Positions 55,188 through 63,592 of a DNA stretch of 64,000 bases are shown one piece after another (positions within the stretch are counted from its first letter, which is position 1; each line of letters starts with the position of its first letter). Position numbers and translations under genes: made by a program. Where the stretch lies: positions 1 through 64,000 of the forward strand of contig CBDCYS010000004.1 of NCBI GenBank assembly GCA_965224215.1, given 5' to 3'. This DNA comes from CBDCYS01 sp965224215. GTDB lineage: Bacteria; Acidobacteriota; Terriglobia; Bryobacterales; UBA6623. A model generated the notes under the pieces. That model saw only the letters and a program-made list of their open reading frames with translations, did not search any database and was not told the DNA's origin.

Positions 55188-55999
55188 ATGAGCACAGAAG
55201 CATCTCCGAAGCCGCCCCCGCAGGGCGACGCTGATTTCACGTTCGTCGATCATGCGCAGGCAGCCACCTTTCAGACCATTCTCAAGCGTCCAGTGACCAT
55301 GGCCGCCATCGGGCTCGTCATCCTCATTGGAGTCTTTGTGGCGTTCCTCGAGAGCGGCAGCCTTGAGGTCAGCCTGCCGGTTCCCGAGGTGTCCTACACT
55401 CCTGCTGCCCAATGAGGGGCGGACTTCCGGCGTCCCGATCGCGATCAAACTGAACCAGATTGCTGTTTTCATGGTCAACGATCCGCTGAGCGGCGGCGGG
55501 GGAGCGAAACGTGCACAAGAGCTGGTCGAACAGATCCAGCTTTCTGTTGATCGAGCCGTCGAGGAACGCGGAAAGTCACTCCGCATCGATAGCCGAAACG
55601 GGGGCACTGCCGACCATCGTCCTGACGGAAGATGACGGCACGGGAATAGAAGTTGTCGTGCAAATGACGCCCGAGGACTTGGCTCTGGCCGGTGACACGG
55701 ACGCCAAGAGGGTCGCCAGGATCTGGGCCGAGCGGCTGACCGATACGATCAAGGTCACTGCTTTCGCCGAGCCACCCAAGTTCAGTAAGGGGACGGATTT
55801 TGGCAGCGCGCTGTTGGCTATGTATGTCGGCGCGCGTGATGAAAAAGGATTTATCCGCAGCACAGCTTTGAACGAGTCGTTTGAGGCGTTGCCCCCTCTT
55901 CAGAGGTTGTCCCTCGAGACACTTCCTTCCAAGAGCCCGCAAGCGGTGGACTCCGCCGGACAGCCCGTAGACATCGGGACGATGAAGGTAGGGAAGTAA
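55188..55999 (+). pseudogene. Membrane-anchored protein of unknown function, two frameshifts
   Basis: The first frame (55188-55415) gives a cytoplasmic stretch (FTFVDHAQAATFQTILKRP) and one membrane helix (VTMAAIGLVILIGVFVAFL). After a shift near 55405 the reading goes on as TSGVPIAIKLNQIAVFMVND and AKRAQELVEQIQLSVDRAVE. After a second shift near 55595 it reads ALPTIVLTEDDGTGIEVVV and DAKRVARIWAERLTDTI to 55999. The pattern of a short beta strand, paralogue-like helices with RA..I or RV..I, and a TED-type turn recalls N-terminal domains attached to some mechanosensitive channels, but no channel part is present. Function unknown. Confidence 0.5.
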
Positions 56000-56157
56000 G
56001 TCAATCCGTAGCCTGCGACCGAAGCTCCCGGAAGCAAAAAAAGGGGACAGCCAGCCCCATTCGTTCGCAAAGCCCCTTATCTTCAGTCCATCGGTTTCGC
56101 AGGAATCAATCTATTCACACCTTCCTGTCCCACTTTCTCCACTTTCTGCCAGTTGCC

Positions 56158-57021
56158 CTACCGGCCCTTCTTTCGAACGGCCCGATCTATCATCCTGATC
56201 AGTTTCGCTTCGTGAGCGCTGTCGACAAATTCAGCTGCGCTGTCTCGGTAGTCGGCCCACGTTTGACCCGAGACATCGGACGGCGGCTTAGGTTGCCCTT
56301 CCACCTTGATTGGTAGAACGCGAGGACCCCATGTCAGCGCCACCCCCATTTCAAGCATGACGTTTGGATTGAGATCCGACGTTTCGAACAGGGCTATGTC
56401 CGCTCCGATGATATCTCTGGCGATCTCGTTGAACAGATGTTCGCCGTAGCCAGCTCCAAGTTCCCTGTGTTCAAGCGTAACGGTCGGGCCTCGCGGGTCT
56501 TTGTTGTAGATATTTACCGCGTGTTCGAGCATCCGCGCGATGTTCTCTCGTAGACGCTCTGTTTCGAAGAACTCTGACCGAAACTGGTGCCCCAGAACAG
56601 TGTATAGCGTGTCCTGATTCGATTTGCGTTCGGCGACGTTTTCCCAATCTTCGTCGGTGAATCCAAACGGCGAGCCTACGGGCGATGGGGGAAGCAATAT
56701 ACTCGCCCGATTCTCTGGAAGACGAACTGCAACCGGCAGAGCCCGGAGTGTAGGCTCTTCAGTGAGAGAAGCGAGCCGCTGGGCTTCGTAGCGCCCGCGG
56801 CTAGTGATGGCGACTTGGCCGAAGTCGAACGGTGCTGTGCCTAACCAGCGAATCCACTCTGCCTGCCCGGACTGCACCAGGATAGCAACGGCATCATTAA
56901 CGCGGCCTGGATCAAGCTCAGCTTGAGCCGCGATTTCCTCTCCTTTGAGATGCTGGTCTCTCGGAGTCCTCGCTAGGATTTCCAGTATGGCGACAGCGTC
57001 CTTGTCAATTTGAGTCTCCAT
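56158..57021 (-). CDS. Winged-helix plus nucleotide-sugar/TIR-like domain protein, possible defence gene
   Basis: A 287-residue soluble protein. Residues 1-75 look like a winged helix (DAVAILEILARTPRDQHLKG, EEIAAQAELDPGRVNDAVAILVQ). The C-terminal part (about 165-287) contains GYGEHLFNEIARDIIGADIA, LFETSDLNPNVMLEMGVAL and RVLPIKVEGQ. The sequence D-x-S-x-x-NPNVM-x-E-x-G is typical of nucleoside 2-deoxyribosyltransferase-like/TIR-like NAD-handling domains found in antiphage and stress proteins. No partner gene is intact nearby; a TIR fragment lies 545 bp away on the opposite strand. Defence role is inference. Confidence 0.6.
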   Translation of the reverse strand: METQIDKDAVAILEILARTPRDQHLKGEEIAAQAELDPGRVNDAVAILVQSGQAEWIRWLGTAPFDFGQVAITSRGRYEAQRLASLTEEPTLRALPVAVRLPENRASILLPPSPVGSPFGFTDEDWENVAERKSNQDTLYTVLGHQFRSEFFETERLRENIARMLEHAVNIYNKDPRGPTVTLEHRELGAGYGEHLFNEIARDIIGADIALFETSDLNPNVMLEMGVALTWGPRVLPIKVEGQPKPPSDVSGQTWADYRDSAAEFVDSAHEAKLIRMIDRAVRKKGR

Positions 57022-57164
57022 GTTCTAAGTGGAAAGCCCGGGGTGAAACCGGGGCAGACTCAATTATGACGGATGGGCGGATCGGTCTCCGTGGGGAAGA
57101 AAGAAAGGGCACTCGCTCGGTTCCGCCTCGGCCGCCGCCTCTTCGCTGTGCAAAACCGGTGTTG

Positions 57165-57440
57165 TAGTCCAATCAAAATGTCCCCTTTTGCGCCCAATAG
57201 AAATGTCCCCTCTGGATCAGATTCGTAGTCGGCCCCTTCGCCTAGCAAGCTGATGATGGCGACGCCGAGGGATCCGTCAAGGGTCCGCAAAGCCAAGCCC
57301 TAGGGGCCCGCCCTTGACTGCTCCCTCGCCGCCGCGAAAACAGCACTCGGCTCAACAAGGCGAATGGGCTTAAGAGCTTAGCGCAAAAGGGGACATTTCT
57401 ACTGGGCTACCGAGGGGGACATTTCTATTGGGCTACGACA
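57165..57440. mobile_element. Nested IS-end remnants
   Basis: Inverted and direct pieces of GGGGACATTT(C)TA(C/T)TGGGC occur at about 57177-57223 and 57390-57437, resembling the end of the ISNCY-like fragment at 34745 (GGACATTTCTACTTGGC). Between them stands the hairpin at 57266-57328. AAAACCGGT-type sequence (GCTGTGCAAAACCGG) is also duplicated at 57147 and 57440. No transposase gene survives. Confidence 0.5.
57266..57328. ncRNA. Hairpin resembling the IS110-family RNA core, remnant
   Basis: Stems CGAGGGA (57266-57272) with TCCCTCG (57322-57328) and GTCAAGGG (57276-57283) with CCCTTGAC (57311-57318). The inner stem equals that of the putative RNA at 52709. The loop differs and no transposase is adjacent. 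It may be a relic of a third element, or chance. Confidence 0.3.
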
Positions 57441-57565
57441 CGCTGTGCAAAACCGGTTGTGTTTCGCCTCGCTAGAGTTGTAGACTGCCGATGTCGAGGA
57501 GCCAAGTCGGAGATCCTCGATAGAAATCCGCGCGTACCCCTCGGCAGGAGGCCGCTCGGGAAGTC

Positions 57566-57658
57566 ATGCCGCGCAAAGTCTTCGTCAGCTACCGCCACAC
57601 GCAAGCCCGCTTCGTGCGGGACCGCCTCCTCCCCGTGCTCGAAGCCGGGGGCGCGGCA
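57566..57658 (+). pseudogene. TIR-domain protein, N-terminal fragment
   Basis: The frame begins MPRKVFVSYRHTQARFVRDR followed by LLPVLEAGGA. KVFVSYRH is the box 1 motif of bacterial TIR domains, and the following helix with LPVLEAGGA also fits. After about 30 residues the similarity ends at a palindrome-rich segment; the catalytic Glu region is missing. TIR domains in bacteria are mostly NAD-cleaving immune effectors. Confidence 0.6.
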
Positions 57659-57691
57659 GCGGGCGGCATACGCAGCGTGATGCTGTTGTTT

Positions 57692-57788
57692 GGAGCCGCG
57701 TTCACGCGGCTTGGTGTTAGTAGGCCAGCCGTTTACGGCTGGTGCATGCAACCGCTGAGAGTCCTTCAGCCCGTTTCACGGGCTTCCG
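57692..57788 (+). repeat. Three successive small hairpins
   Basis: GAGCCGCGTTCACGCGGCTT, GCCAGCCGTTTACGGCTGGT and AGCCCGTTTCACGGGCTT follow one another, all with a GTTTAC/GTTTCAC-type loop. They start where the TIR fragment breaks off. From here to 58074 no gene is seen. Confidence 0.65.
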
Positions 57789-58074
57789 CTCGCCCGGCCG
57801 ATGTCTGTATGTTGCGCTATTTCTGGCGCACTACACTAGAACGTCCCCGGCCGGAGAAGGCCCGACATTCTCCGCGCTGCCGAAGTTCCAGCCCCACAGT
57901 ATGCACCGCGACGGCGCTGGACGCTACACTTTTGCAGTCAACGGTTCAGTGTCCCACTTTACCCTGTCTCACCCCAGGGCTTCACTCCACCGAATCATGG
58001 AAACCACCTCAACGAGTAATATGGGACAGGCCAGAGAAAGAGCCCACAGGATTGGCGAAACGTCCTGCTCCAGG

Positions 58075-59322
58075 CTAGTTCTTCATCGAATCAAGAAATT
58101 CGGCGTTGCTGCGGGTTTTACCCATGCGCCCCAAAAGCAGCTCCATCGCTTCGTTCACCGAGAGCGGGCTAAGGACTTTTCGCAGTACCCAGACGTGGCT
58201 CAAATCGTCTGGGCTGAGCAATAATTCCTCTTTACGGGTACCGCTGCCGTGGATGTCGATGGCGGGGAACACTCGCTTGTCGACGAGCTTGCGGTCGAGG
58301 TGAATCTCCATGTTGCCCGTGCCTTTGAATTCCTCGAAGATGATGTCATCCATGCGGCTCCCGGTGTCGACCAGTGCCGTTGCCATGATCGTAAGCGATC
58401 CGCCTTCCTCCACCTTTCGGGCGGCGCCGAAAAAGCGCTTGGGCCGCTGCAAAGCGTTCGAGTCGACGCCGCCGGAGAGAATCTTTCCAGAAGACGGAAC
58501 GATCGTATTGTAGGCCCGGGCCAGGCGTGTAATCGAGTCGAGCAAAATCACGACGTCGCGCTTGTGCTCGACCAAGCGTTTGGCCTTTTCGATAACCATT
58601 TCGGCAACCTGCACATGACGCGTGTAGGGCTCGTCAAATGTGGAGCTGATCACCTCGCCTTGGACCGAGCGCTGCATGTCGGTGACCTCTTCCGGCCGCT
58701 CGTCAATCAACAGAACGATCAGCGTGACGTCCGGATGGTTCACCGTGATCGAGTTGGCGATTGACTGTAAGAGCATCGTCTTGCCCGTGCGGGGCGGGGA
58801 AACGATCAAGCCGCGCTGCCCTTTGCCGATGGGGGTCAGCAGATCCATCACGCGGCCGCTGAGATTTTCCTTCGTGGTTTCCAGGGTGAAGCGTTCGGTG
58901 GGGTAGTAGGGCGTCAGGTTGTCGAACAGAATCTTGTTCTTTGACACCTCGGTTGGCTCAAAATTGATGGCGTCCACCTTGACCAGCGCGAAGTAGCTTT
59001 CACCTGACTTCGGCGGACGAACTTGCCCCGAGACCGTGTCGCCGGTCCGCAAATCGAAGCGCCGAATCTGAGTCGGCGAAATGTAAATATCATCGGGCCC
59101 GGGGAGGTAGTTGTAGTCGGGCGAGCGCAGGAATCCGAATCCCTCAGGAAGTTTTTCAAGCACTCCCTCGGCGAAGATTAATCCCTCTTTTTCCGCTTGT
59201 GCTTGCAGGATACGGAAGATCAGCTCCTGCTTTCGCAGAGTACCGACGCCGGGGACGTTGAGCTCCCGCGCGACCGTCGTGAGTTCGGTGATGTTCTTAT
59301 GCTTCAGATCCGCGATAGTCAT
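58075..59322 (-). CDS. rho: Transcription termination factor Rho
   Basis: A 415-residue hexameric RNA helicase ending transcription at rut sites. It shows the N-terminal helical domain (ADLKHKNITELTTVARELNV), the RNA-binding cold-shock-like domain (GFGFLRSPDYNYLPGPDDIY), Walker A SPPRTGKT (175-182), LLIDERPEEVTDMQRSV, ILLDSITRLARAYN and the C-terminal GSGTRKEELLL. It lacks the long acidic or Arg-rich insertion seen in some phyla. It is complete and monocistronic, with its start at 59322. Confidence 0.97.
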   Translation of the reverse strand: MTIADLKHKNITELTTVARELNVPGVGTLRKQELIFRILQAQAEKEGLIFAEGVLEKLPEGFGFLRSPDYNYLPGPDDIYISPTQIRRFDLRTGDTVSGQVRPPKSGESYFALVKVDAINFEPTEVSKNKILFDNLTPYYPTERFTLETTKENLSGRVMDLLTPIGKGQRGLIVSPPRTGKTMLLQSIANSITVNHPDVTLIVLLIDERPEEVTDMQRSVQGEVISSTFDEPYTRHVQVAEMVIEKAKRLVEHKRDVVILLDSITRLARAYNTIVPSSGKILSGGVDSNALQRPKRFFGAARKVEEGGSLTIMATALVDTGSRMDDIIFEEFKGTGNMEIHLDRKLVDKRVFPAIDIHGSGTRKEELLLSPDDLSHVWVLRKVLSPLSVNEAMELLLGRMGKTRSNAEFLDSMKN

Positions 59323-59621
59323 GAACTGTAGGAAAGGCGGGTACTTCGAGTGGTAGGGCCGGGAGAAGACGGCGCTGATGATGCTTGATGTCGTCTAGGA
59401 TACCAAACCCAAATGCGGGGCCGCACCCGAAGGGCAGCCCGAAATCCGTCTGTAGAATACAGATCGGTTGGCCGAAGATTATCGAGAATCTTGATGCACC
59501 TGAAAAGCGCGGCCGTTGGACCGGGGTGGGTTCGCGGCCAGTCGTTCAGAGATCCCCACATTTGCAAACCGCCGCGTCGTCAGCTAGATTATCGACTGTC
59601 CGCCATCAATAGGAGTCCCCT

Positions 59622-60872
59622 ATGGAACGAAGACAATTTCTCACGAAGACAGCGCTGGCCTCAGCCGCGGTACCGCTGGGCGCCGCTCCTATGCTGCAAG
59701 CTCCCGCTCCAATGGGTGACAAGCCCGCCATCGAGATCACCGACATCAAGACATTCCTTGTGTGGAGCGGTGGCCGCAACTGGGTCTACGTCAAGGTGGA
59801 AACCGACCAGGGCATCTCGGGCATTGGAGAGGCCTATTCGGTGGGTCCAGACGAAGCCACGGTGAAGGTGATCGAGGACTACAAACTCTGGCTGGTCGGG
59901 CAGGATCCCCGCAACATTCAGTATCTGTGGGACCTGATGTATAACACCACCCGATTTCCAGGGGGGTCGATCACTAGCTCGGCCATCAGCGGTATCGAAC
60001 ATGCCTTGTGGGATATCTCCGGCAAAGCGGCCGGACTGCCCGTGTGGGCGCTGCTTGGAGGCCGGGTTCGAAACAAAATCCGCACCTACCAGAGCATCGG
60101 CGGCTCGACGGCCCAAGAGGCGGCGGAGAACGCCGTCCAGCTCGTCGAGAAGTACGGCTATACCGCCGTCAAGATGTCACCGCACAACCCTGGCGACAAC
60201 GCCATGCCGTATAACCAAGTAACCCGAATCGCCGGTCAGCGCGTGCGTGCAGTTCGCGAGGCGGTTGGGCCGGACGTCGACATTGGCGTGGATATCCACG
60301 CCCGTTATTTCGAGGTGCAACGTGCGATTCGCGTCGCCAAAGAGATCGAGCCCTACTATCCATTTTGGCTTGAAGAACCGATTCGCCCCGAAAATTTCGA
60401 CGTCATGAAAAAGCTGGCCGACCATGTGAATATTCCGTTGGCCAGCGGCGAATGCAACTATACGAAGTACGAGTTTCGAGACATCATCAACATTCAAGCC
60501 GTGGACATCATCCAGCCCGACATTTGCGTCTGCGGCGGAATCATGGAAATGAAGAAGATCGCAGCCATGGCCGAGGCGCAATATATGGTCGTCGCGCCCC
60601 ACAATCCCATGAGCCCGCTAGCGGCTGCGGTGAATGTGCATTTCGCGGCCTCGACGCCCAACTTCCTGATCCTCGAATATCGCGCGCCGGATACGGGTGC
60701 TTACAAGGACGTTCTTAAGGAGCCCCTGATGGTGAAAGACGGCTATCTGGAAATCCCCAACAAGCCGGGCTGGGGGGTAGAGCTGAATGAAGACGCCTTC
60801 CCAAGCATGGTGCCAAGGCCCTGGAAGAGGGCCACAGGCTATCGCGCGGACGGCTCGGTGGCCTTTATTTAG
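59622..60872 (+). CDS. Mandelate racemase/muconate lactonising enzyme family protein
   Basis: A 416-residue enolase-superfamily enzyme, exported by a Tat-like leader (MERRQFLTKTALASAAVPLG). AGGAG stands seven bases before the ATG. The capping domain (GISGIGEAYSVGPD) and barrel motifs are present: AVKMSPHNPG (Lys region), VDIGVDIHARY (first metal ligand), FWLEEPIRPEN (second), LASGECNYTKYEFRD (third) and VVAPHNPMSPL (general base His). The pattern is near galactonate/gluconate-type acid sugar dehydratases, so dehydration of an aldonic acid is the likely reaction. A secreted location is unusual. It lies 17 bp upstream of nadC but is probably unrelated. Confidence 0.88.
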   Translation: MERRQFLTKTALASAAVPLGAAPMLQAPAPMGDKPAIEITDIKTFLVWSGGRNWVYVKVETDQGISGIGEAYSVGPDEATVKVIEDYKLWLVGQDPRNIQYLWDLMYNTTRFPGGSITSSAISGIEHALWDISGKAAGLPVWALLGGRVRNKIRTYQSIGGSTAQEAAENAVQLVEKYGYTAVKMSPHNPGDNAMPYNQVTRIAGQRVRAVREAVGPDVDIGVDIHARYFEVQRAIRVAKEIEPYYPFWLEEPIRPENFDVMKKLADHVNIPLASGECNYTKYEFRDIINIQAVDIIQPDICVCGGIMEMKKIAAMAEAQYMVVAPHNPMSPLAAAVNVHFAASTPNFLILEYRAPDTGAYKDVLKEPLMVKDGYLEIPNKPGWGVELNEDAFPSMVPRPWKRATGYRADGSVAFI

Positions 60873-60889
60873 TTCAATCGCGAGCAAAT

Positions 60890-61735
60890 ATGACCCACCT
60901 ACCGGTCCAACTAGCCGGCTCCGACTGGCATCACCGCGAAATTAGCGACTCCATTCGGCGCGCGCTGGAAGAAGACGTGGGTCCTGGTGACGTGACGACC
61001 GAAGCGTGCGTCCCGGAGGACGCGACTGCGAAAGGCTTTTTCCTTTCCCGCGAACCCCTGATTTTGGCCGGTGTGGAACTGCTCGATCAGATCTACGAGG
61101 GCGGGGAAGTCACGGTGCTCAGCCATAGCGGCGAAGCCATCCCTGCCGATGCGATCTTCGCGAGGGTTGCGGGCTCGGCTCGACGGTTGCTCACGCTGGA
61201 GCGAACCGCGCTCAATTTCCTGCAGCGGTTGAGCGGTATCGCCACTATGGCGCGACGCTTTGTCGATGCGGTCGAAGGCACCGGCTGCCGGGTCCTCGAC
61301 ACGCGTAAGACCACTCCGGGGCTGCGTCGGCTGGAAAAGCTGGCGGTTCGCGCGGGCGGTGCCACGAACCATCGCTTTGGACTCTACGACGCCATCCTCA
61401 TCAAGAATAATCACATCACGGCGGCGGGCGGTGTTCGCCAAGCGCTGGAGCGCGCGCGCGCTCAGAGGCTGCCGATTGAAATCGAAGTCCGCAGCTTTGC
61501 GGAACTGGGCGAAGCGCTTTCCGCCGGCGCCACGCACCTGTTGCTGGATAACTTTTCTCCTAGCGACGTCGCAGCCGCGTGCGCCAGGATTGTGGGGCAG
61601 GCAAAGGTGGAGGTTTCGGGCGGCATCAACCTGGGGAACGTTCGCGAATATGCCGAAAGCGGTGCGGACTTTGTTTCGGCCGGGGCGATGACCCACTCCG
61701 CGCAGGCGGTTGATATCAGCTTCCGGCTGGAGTAG
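60890..61735 (+). CDS. nadC: Nicotinate-nucleotide pyrophosphorylase (carboxylating)
   Basis: A 281-residue quinolinate phosphoribosyltransferase converting quinolinate and PRPP to nicotinate mononucleotide in de novo NAD synthesis. Motifs: EDVGPGDVTTEA near the start, ERTALNFLQRLSGIAT, LDTRKTTPGLRRLEKLAVRA (PRPP and quinolinate contacts), NHRFGLYDAILIKNNH, IEVEVRS-like (EIEVRSF), LLLDNFSP and VSGGINLGNVREYAESG. Length is normal. First of the cofactor gene run nadC-birA-coaX. Confidence 0.96.
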   Translation: MTHLPVQLAGSDWHHREISDSIRRALEEDVGPGDVTTEACVPEDATAKGFFLSREPLILAGVELLDQIYEGGEVTVLSHSGEAIPADAIFARVAGSARRLLTLERTALNFLQRLSGIATMARRFVDAVEGTGCRVLDTRKTTPGLRRLEKLAVRAGGATNHRFGLYDAILIKNNHITAAGGVRQALERARAQRLPIEIEVRSFAELGEALSAGATHLLLDNFSPSDVAAACARIVGQAKVEVSGGINLGNVREYAESGADFVSAGAMTHSAQAVDISFRLE

Positions 61736-61750
61736 ACCTGGCACATGTTT

Positions 61751-61798
61751 GGACCCTCTATTTAATTGGGCCCTTTATTCATTAGGCCCTTTATTCAA
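61751..61798 (+). repeat. Triplicated 16-17 bp unit just before birA
   Basis: GGACCCTCTATTTAATT, GGGCCCTTTATTCATTA and GGCCCTTTATTCAA follow one another and run straight into the birA start codon. No Shine-Dalgarno sequence is visible. The middle and last units contain GGCCC, so mRNA pairing over the start is possible. Confidence 0.6.
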
Positions 61799-62602
61799 AT
61801 GACAGCGACCTCCCCCAAGTCACCCCAGTCCAAAACCCTGCGCTTCGGCCGGCCGGTCTATCGATTCGAAACGATCGACACGACCATGAAGGAGGCCACC
61901 GCCCGTGCTGAGAATGGCGCGCCGGAGGGCACTCTCATCGTGGCGGATCAGCAAACCTCGGGGCGCGGGCGGCTGGGCCACACCTGGGTTTCCGAGCCCG
62001 GCGTCGGGCTGTATTTCTCCCTCGTGCTTCGGCCGCCGGTCACGCCGGCCCGGTCTTCGGTGCTGACTCTGGCGCTCGGCCTGGGAGTCGCACGCGGTAT
62101 CGCTGAAGCGTGCGGTGTTCAATGCGACATTCGGTGGCCCAATGACGTTCTGCTGAATGACAAGAAGTGCTGCGGGATTCTGGTGGAATCAGCCGCCGAG
62201 AGCGGTTTCTTGCGGTACGCGATTGCAGGTATCGGCATCAACGTCAACCACGCGGCCATGCCTCCCGACCTGGCGGAGATCGCCACATCGCTGCGAATCG
62301 AAACCGGCTGCGACTATCTGAGGCAAACCATACTGGACGCGGTTCTGAAACACTGCGAGCGTTACTATGAGATGTTCATCGAGCGTGGCGCTCAGCCCGT
62401 CGTGGAGGCATTCTCGCGCACGTCGAGCTACGTACAAGGGAAGAAGGTTGTTGTGGAGCTAGGCGACTCTCAGATATGCGGCACGACTGCCGGGCTCGAT
62501 CCGAATGGCGTGCTGTTGCTCGAACGGGAGGACGGCACGATTGAGCCGATCCTGGCCGGAAGCGTTCGACCGTGGACCAAGCCGGGCGAGGAAGGGCTCT
62601 GA
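61799..62602 (+). CDS. birA: Biotin--[acetyl-CoA-carboxylase] ligase
   Basis: A 267-residue biotin protein ligase attaching biotin to carboxylases. Visible motifs are ETIDTTMKEATARAENGAPE, the nucleotide loop QQTSGRGRLGHTW, WPNDVLLNDKKCCGILVES (catalytic Lys) and IAGIGINVNH, plus a C-terminal SH3-like part. There is no N-terminal DNA-binding domain, so it is the non-repressor (group I) type. The frame opens earlier at a TTG (61766), but those codons are the tandem repeat; ATG 61799 is chosen. Its stop is one base from the coaX start, implying an operon. Confidence 0.93.
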   Translation: MTATSPKSPQSKTLRFGRPVYRFETIDTTMKEATARAENGAPEGTLIVADQQTSGRGRLGHTWVSEPGVGLYFSLVLRPPVTPARSSVLTLALGLGVARGIAEACGVQCDIRWPNDVLLNDKKCCGILVESAAESGFLRYAIAGIGINVNHAAMPPDLAEIATSLRIETGCDYLRQTILDAVLKHCERYYEMFIERGAQPVVEAFSRTSSYVQGKKVVVELGDSQICGTTAGLDPNGVLLLEREDGTIEPILAGSVRPWTKPGEEGL

Positions 62603-62603
62603 A

Positions 62604-63398
62604 ATGCTACTGGCGGTCGACGTCGGCAACACGAATCTGACCCTGGGCGTCTATTGCCAGAAAGAGTTGATCGGCCACTGGCGGCTGGAAACGGACTCGG
62701 GGCAGACGATTGATGGCTGGGGCGTACTGTTCCGCAACTTGTTCTCGTTGGCGGACCTCGATATTTCGGAGATCGATGGGATCATCGTCTCCTCGGTAGT
62801 CCCGCAACTGGATTCATCGCTACAGCAGATGGCGGAGCGATACTTCGCAACGAGCCCTCTTTTCGTCACCTGCGAAATCGATACGGGGCTCACGATTCTC
62901 GCCGACACCCCGTCCGAAGTTGGAGCGGATCGGATCGTTAACGGAATCGCGGCATTCGAGAGGTACGGCGGGCCATGCGTCGCGGTGGACTTTGGAACTG
63001 CCATCACTTTCGATGCGATCTCGGAAAACGCCCAATACCTGGGTGGTGTGATCTGCGCGGGAATAGGGATTACTTCGGAAGCGCTCTTTCAGCGCGCGGC
63101 GCGGCTTCCGCGGGTGGATATTCGCGAACCTGCCACGGTCATAGGTACCAACACGGTCGCAAGCCTGCAGTCGGGCTTGTATCACGGGACGCTGGGAATG
63201 GTGGACTCGATCCTGGAAAAGATGGTCGCGGTGCTCGGGGAGAAGACGAAGGTGGTCGCCACCGGCGGCCACGCTCAGGTGATCGCGCCCGGGTCACGCT
63301 TCATTCAAGAAGTCAGCGAGCACCTGACGTTGGAGGGTTTAAGAATCATTTGGGAGCGGAATCGCCCTGGAATCAACGGGAACCCGGCGGCGGGTTAG
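62604..63398 (+). CDS. coaX: Type III pantothenate kinase
   Basis: A 264-residue ASKHA-type kinase phosphorylating pantothenate, first step of coenzyme A synthesis. Motifs: LLAVDVGNTNLTLGVY (phosphate 1), GIIVSSVVPQL, GADRIVNGIAAFERYGG, VAVDFGTAITFDAISE (phosphate 2) and VVATGGHAQVI (adenosine). Start ATG 62604 follows GGAAGG; upstream in-frame codons overlap birA and are discarded. The birA-coaX pair is a common arrangement in several phyla. Confidence 0.96.
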   Translation: MLLAVDVGNTNLTLGVYCQKELIGHWRLETDSGQTIDGWGVLFRNLFSLADLDISEIDGIIVSSVVPQLDSSLQQMAERYFATSPLFVTCEIDTGLTILADTPSEVGADRIVNGIAAFERYGGPCVAVDFGTAITFDAISENAQYLGGVICAGIGITSEALFQRAARLPRVDIREPATVIGTNTVASLQSGLYHGTLGMVDSILEKMVAVLGEKTKVVATGGHAQVIAPGSRFIQEVSEHLTLEGLRIIWERNRPGINGNPAAG

Positions 63399-63525
63399 CA
63401 TCACAAGCTGGTGTCTTCAGCTCCTTGGTAAAAGGGGTTGCGCACTGGATCGCTGCCGCGTTCCCACCTTCGGGCTTTGCCGCCGTTTCTAACCCGCCTT
63501 GCCCCCGAATAGGGTGTTATCTCGA

Positions 63526-63554
63526 TTGACGAAAACTCAATAATCGCATACACT
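63526..63554 (+). promoter_or_regulatory. Sigma-70-type promoter of the SYLF gene
   Basis: TTGACG (63526-63531) and TACACT (63549-63554) with an exact 17-bp spacer, 38 bp before the SYLF start codon. Confidence 0.6.
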
Positions 63555-63592
63555 TCCTGTGGATGAAAGATGAATGAAAGAAAGGTGAAGTG

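Noticed and set aside
57742..58224. Reading frame of 160 codons downstream of the TIR fragment
   Set aside because: It crosses hairpins and the rho 3' end on the other strand and has no recognisable domain.
58075..58764. Plus-strand frames over rho, and similar plus/minus frames over IS1182, kdsB and other genes
   Set aside because: They are shadows of well-supported genes, with atypical composition and no motif.
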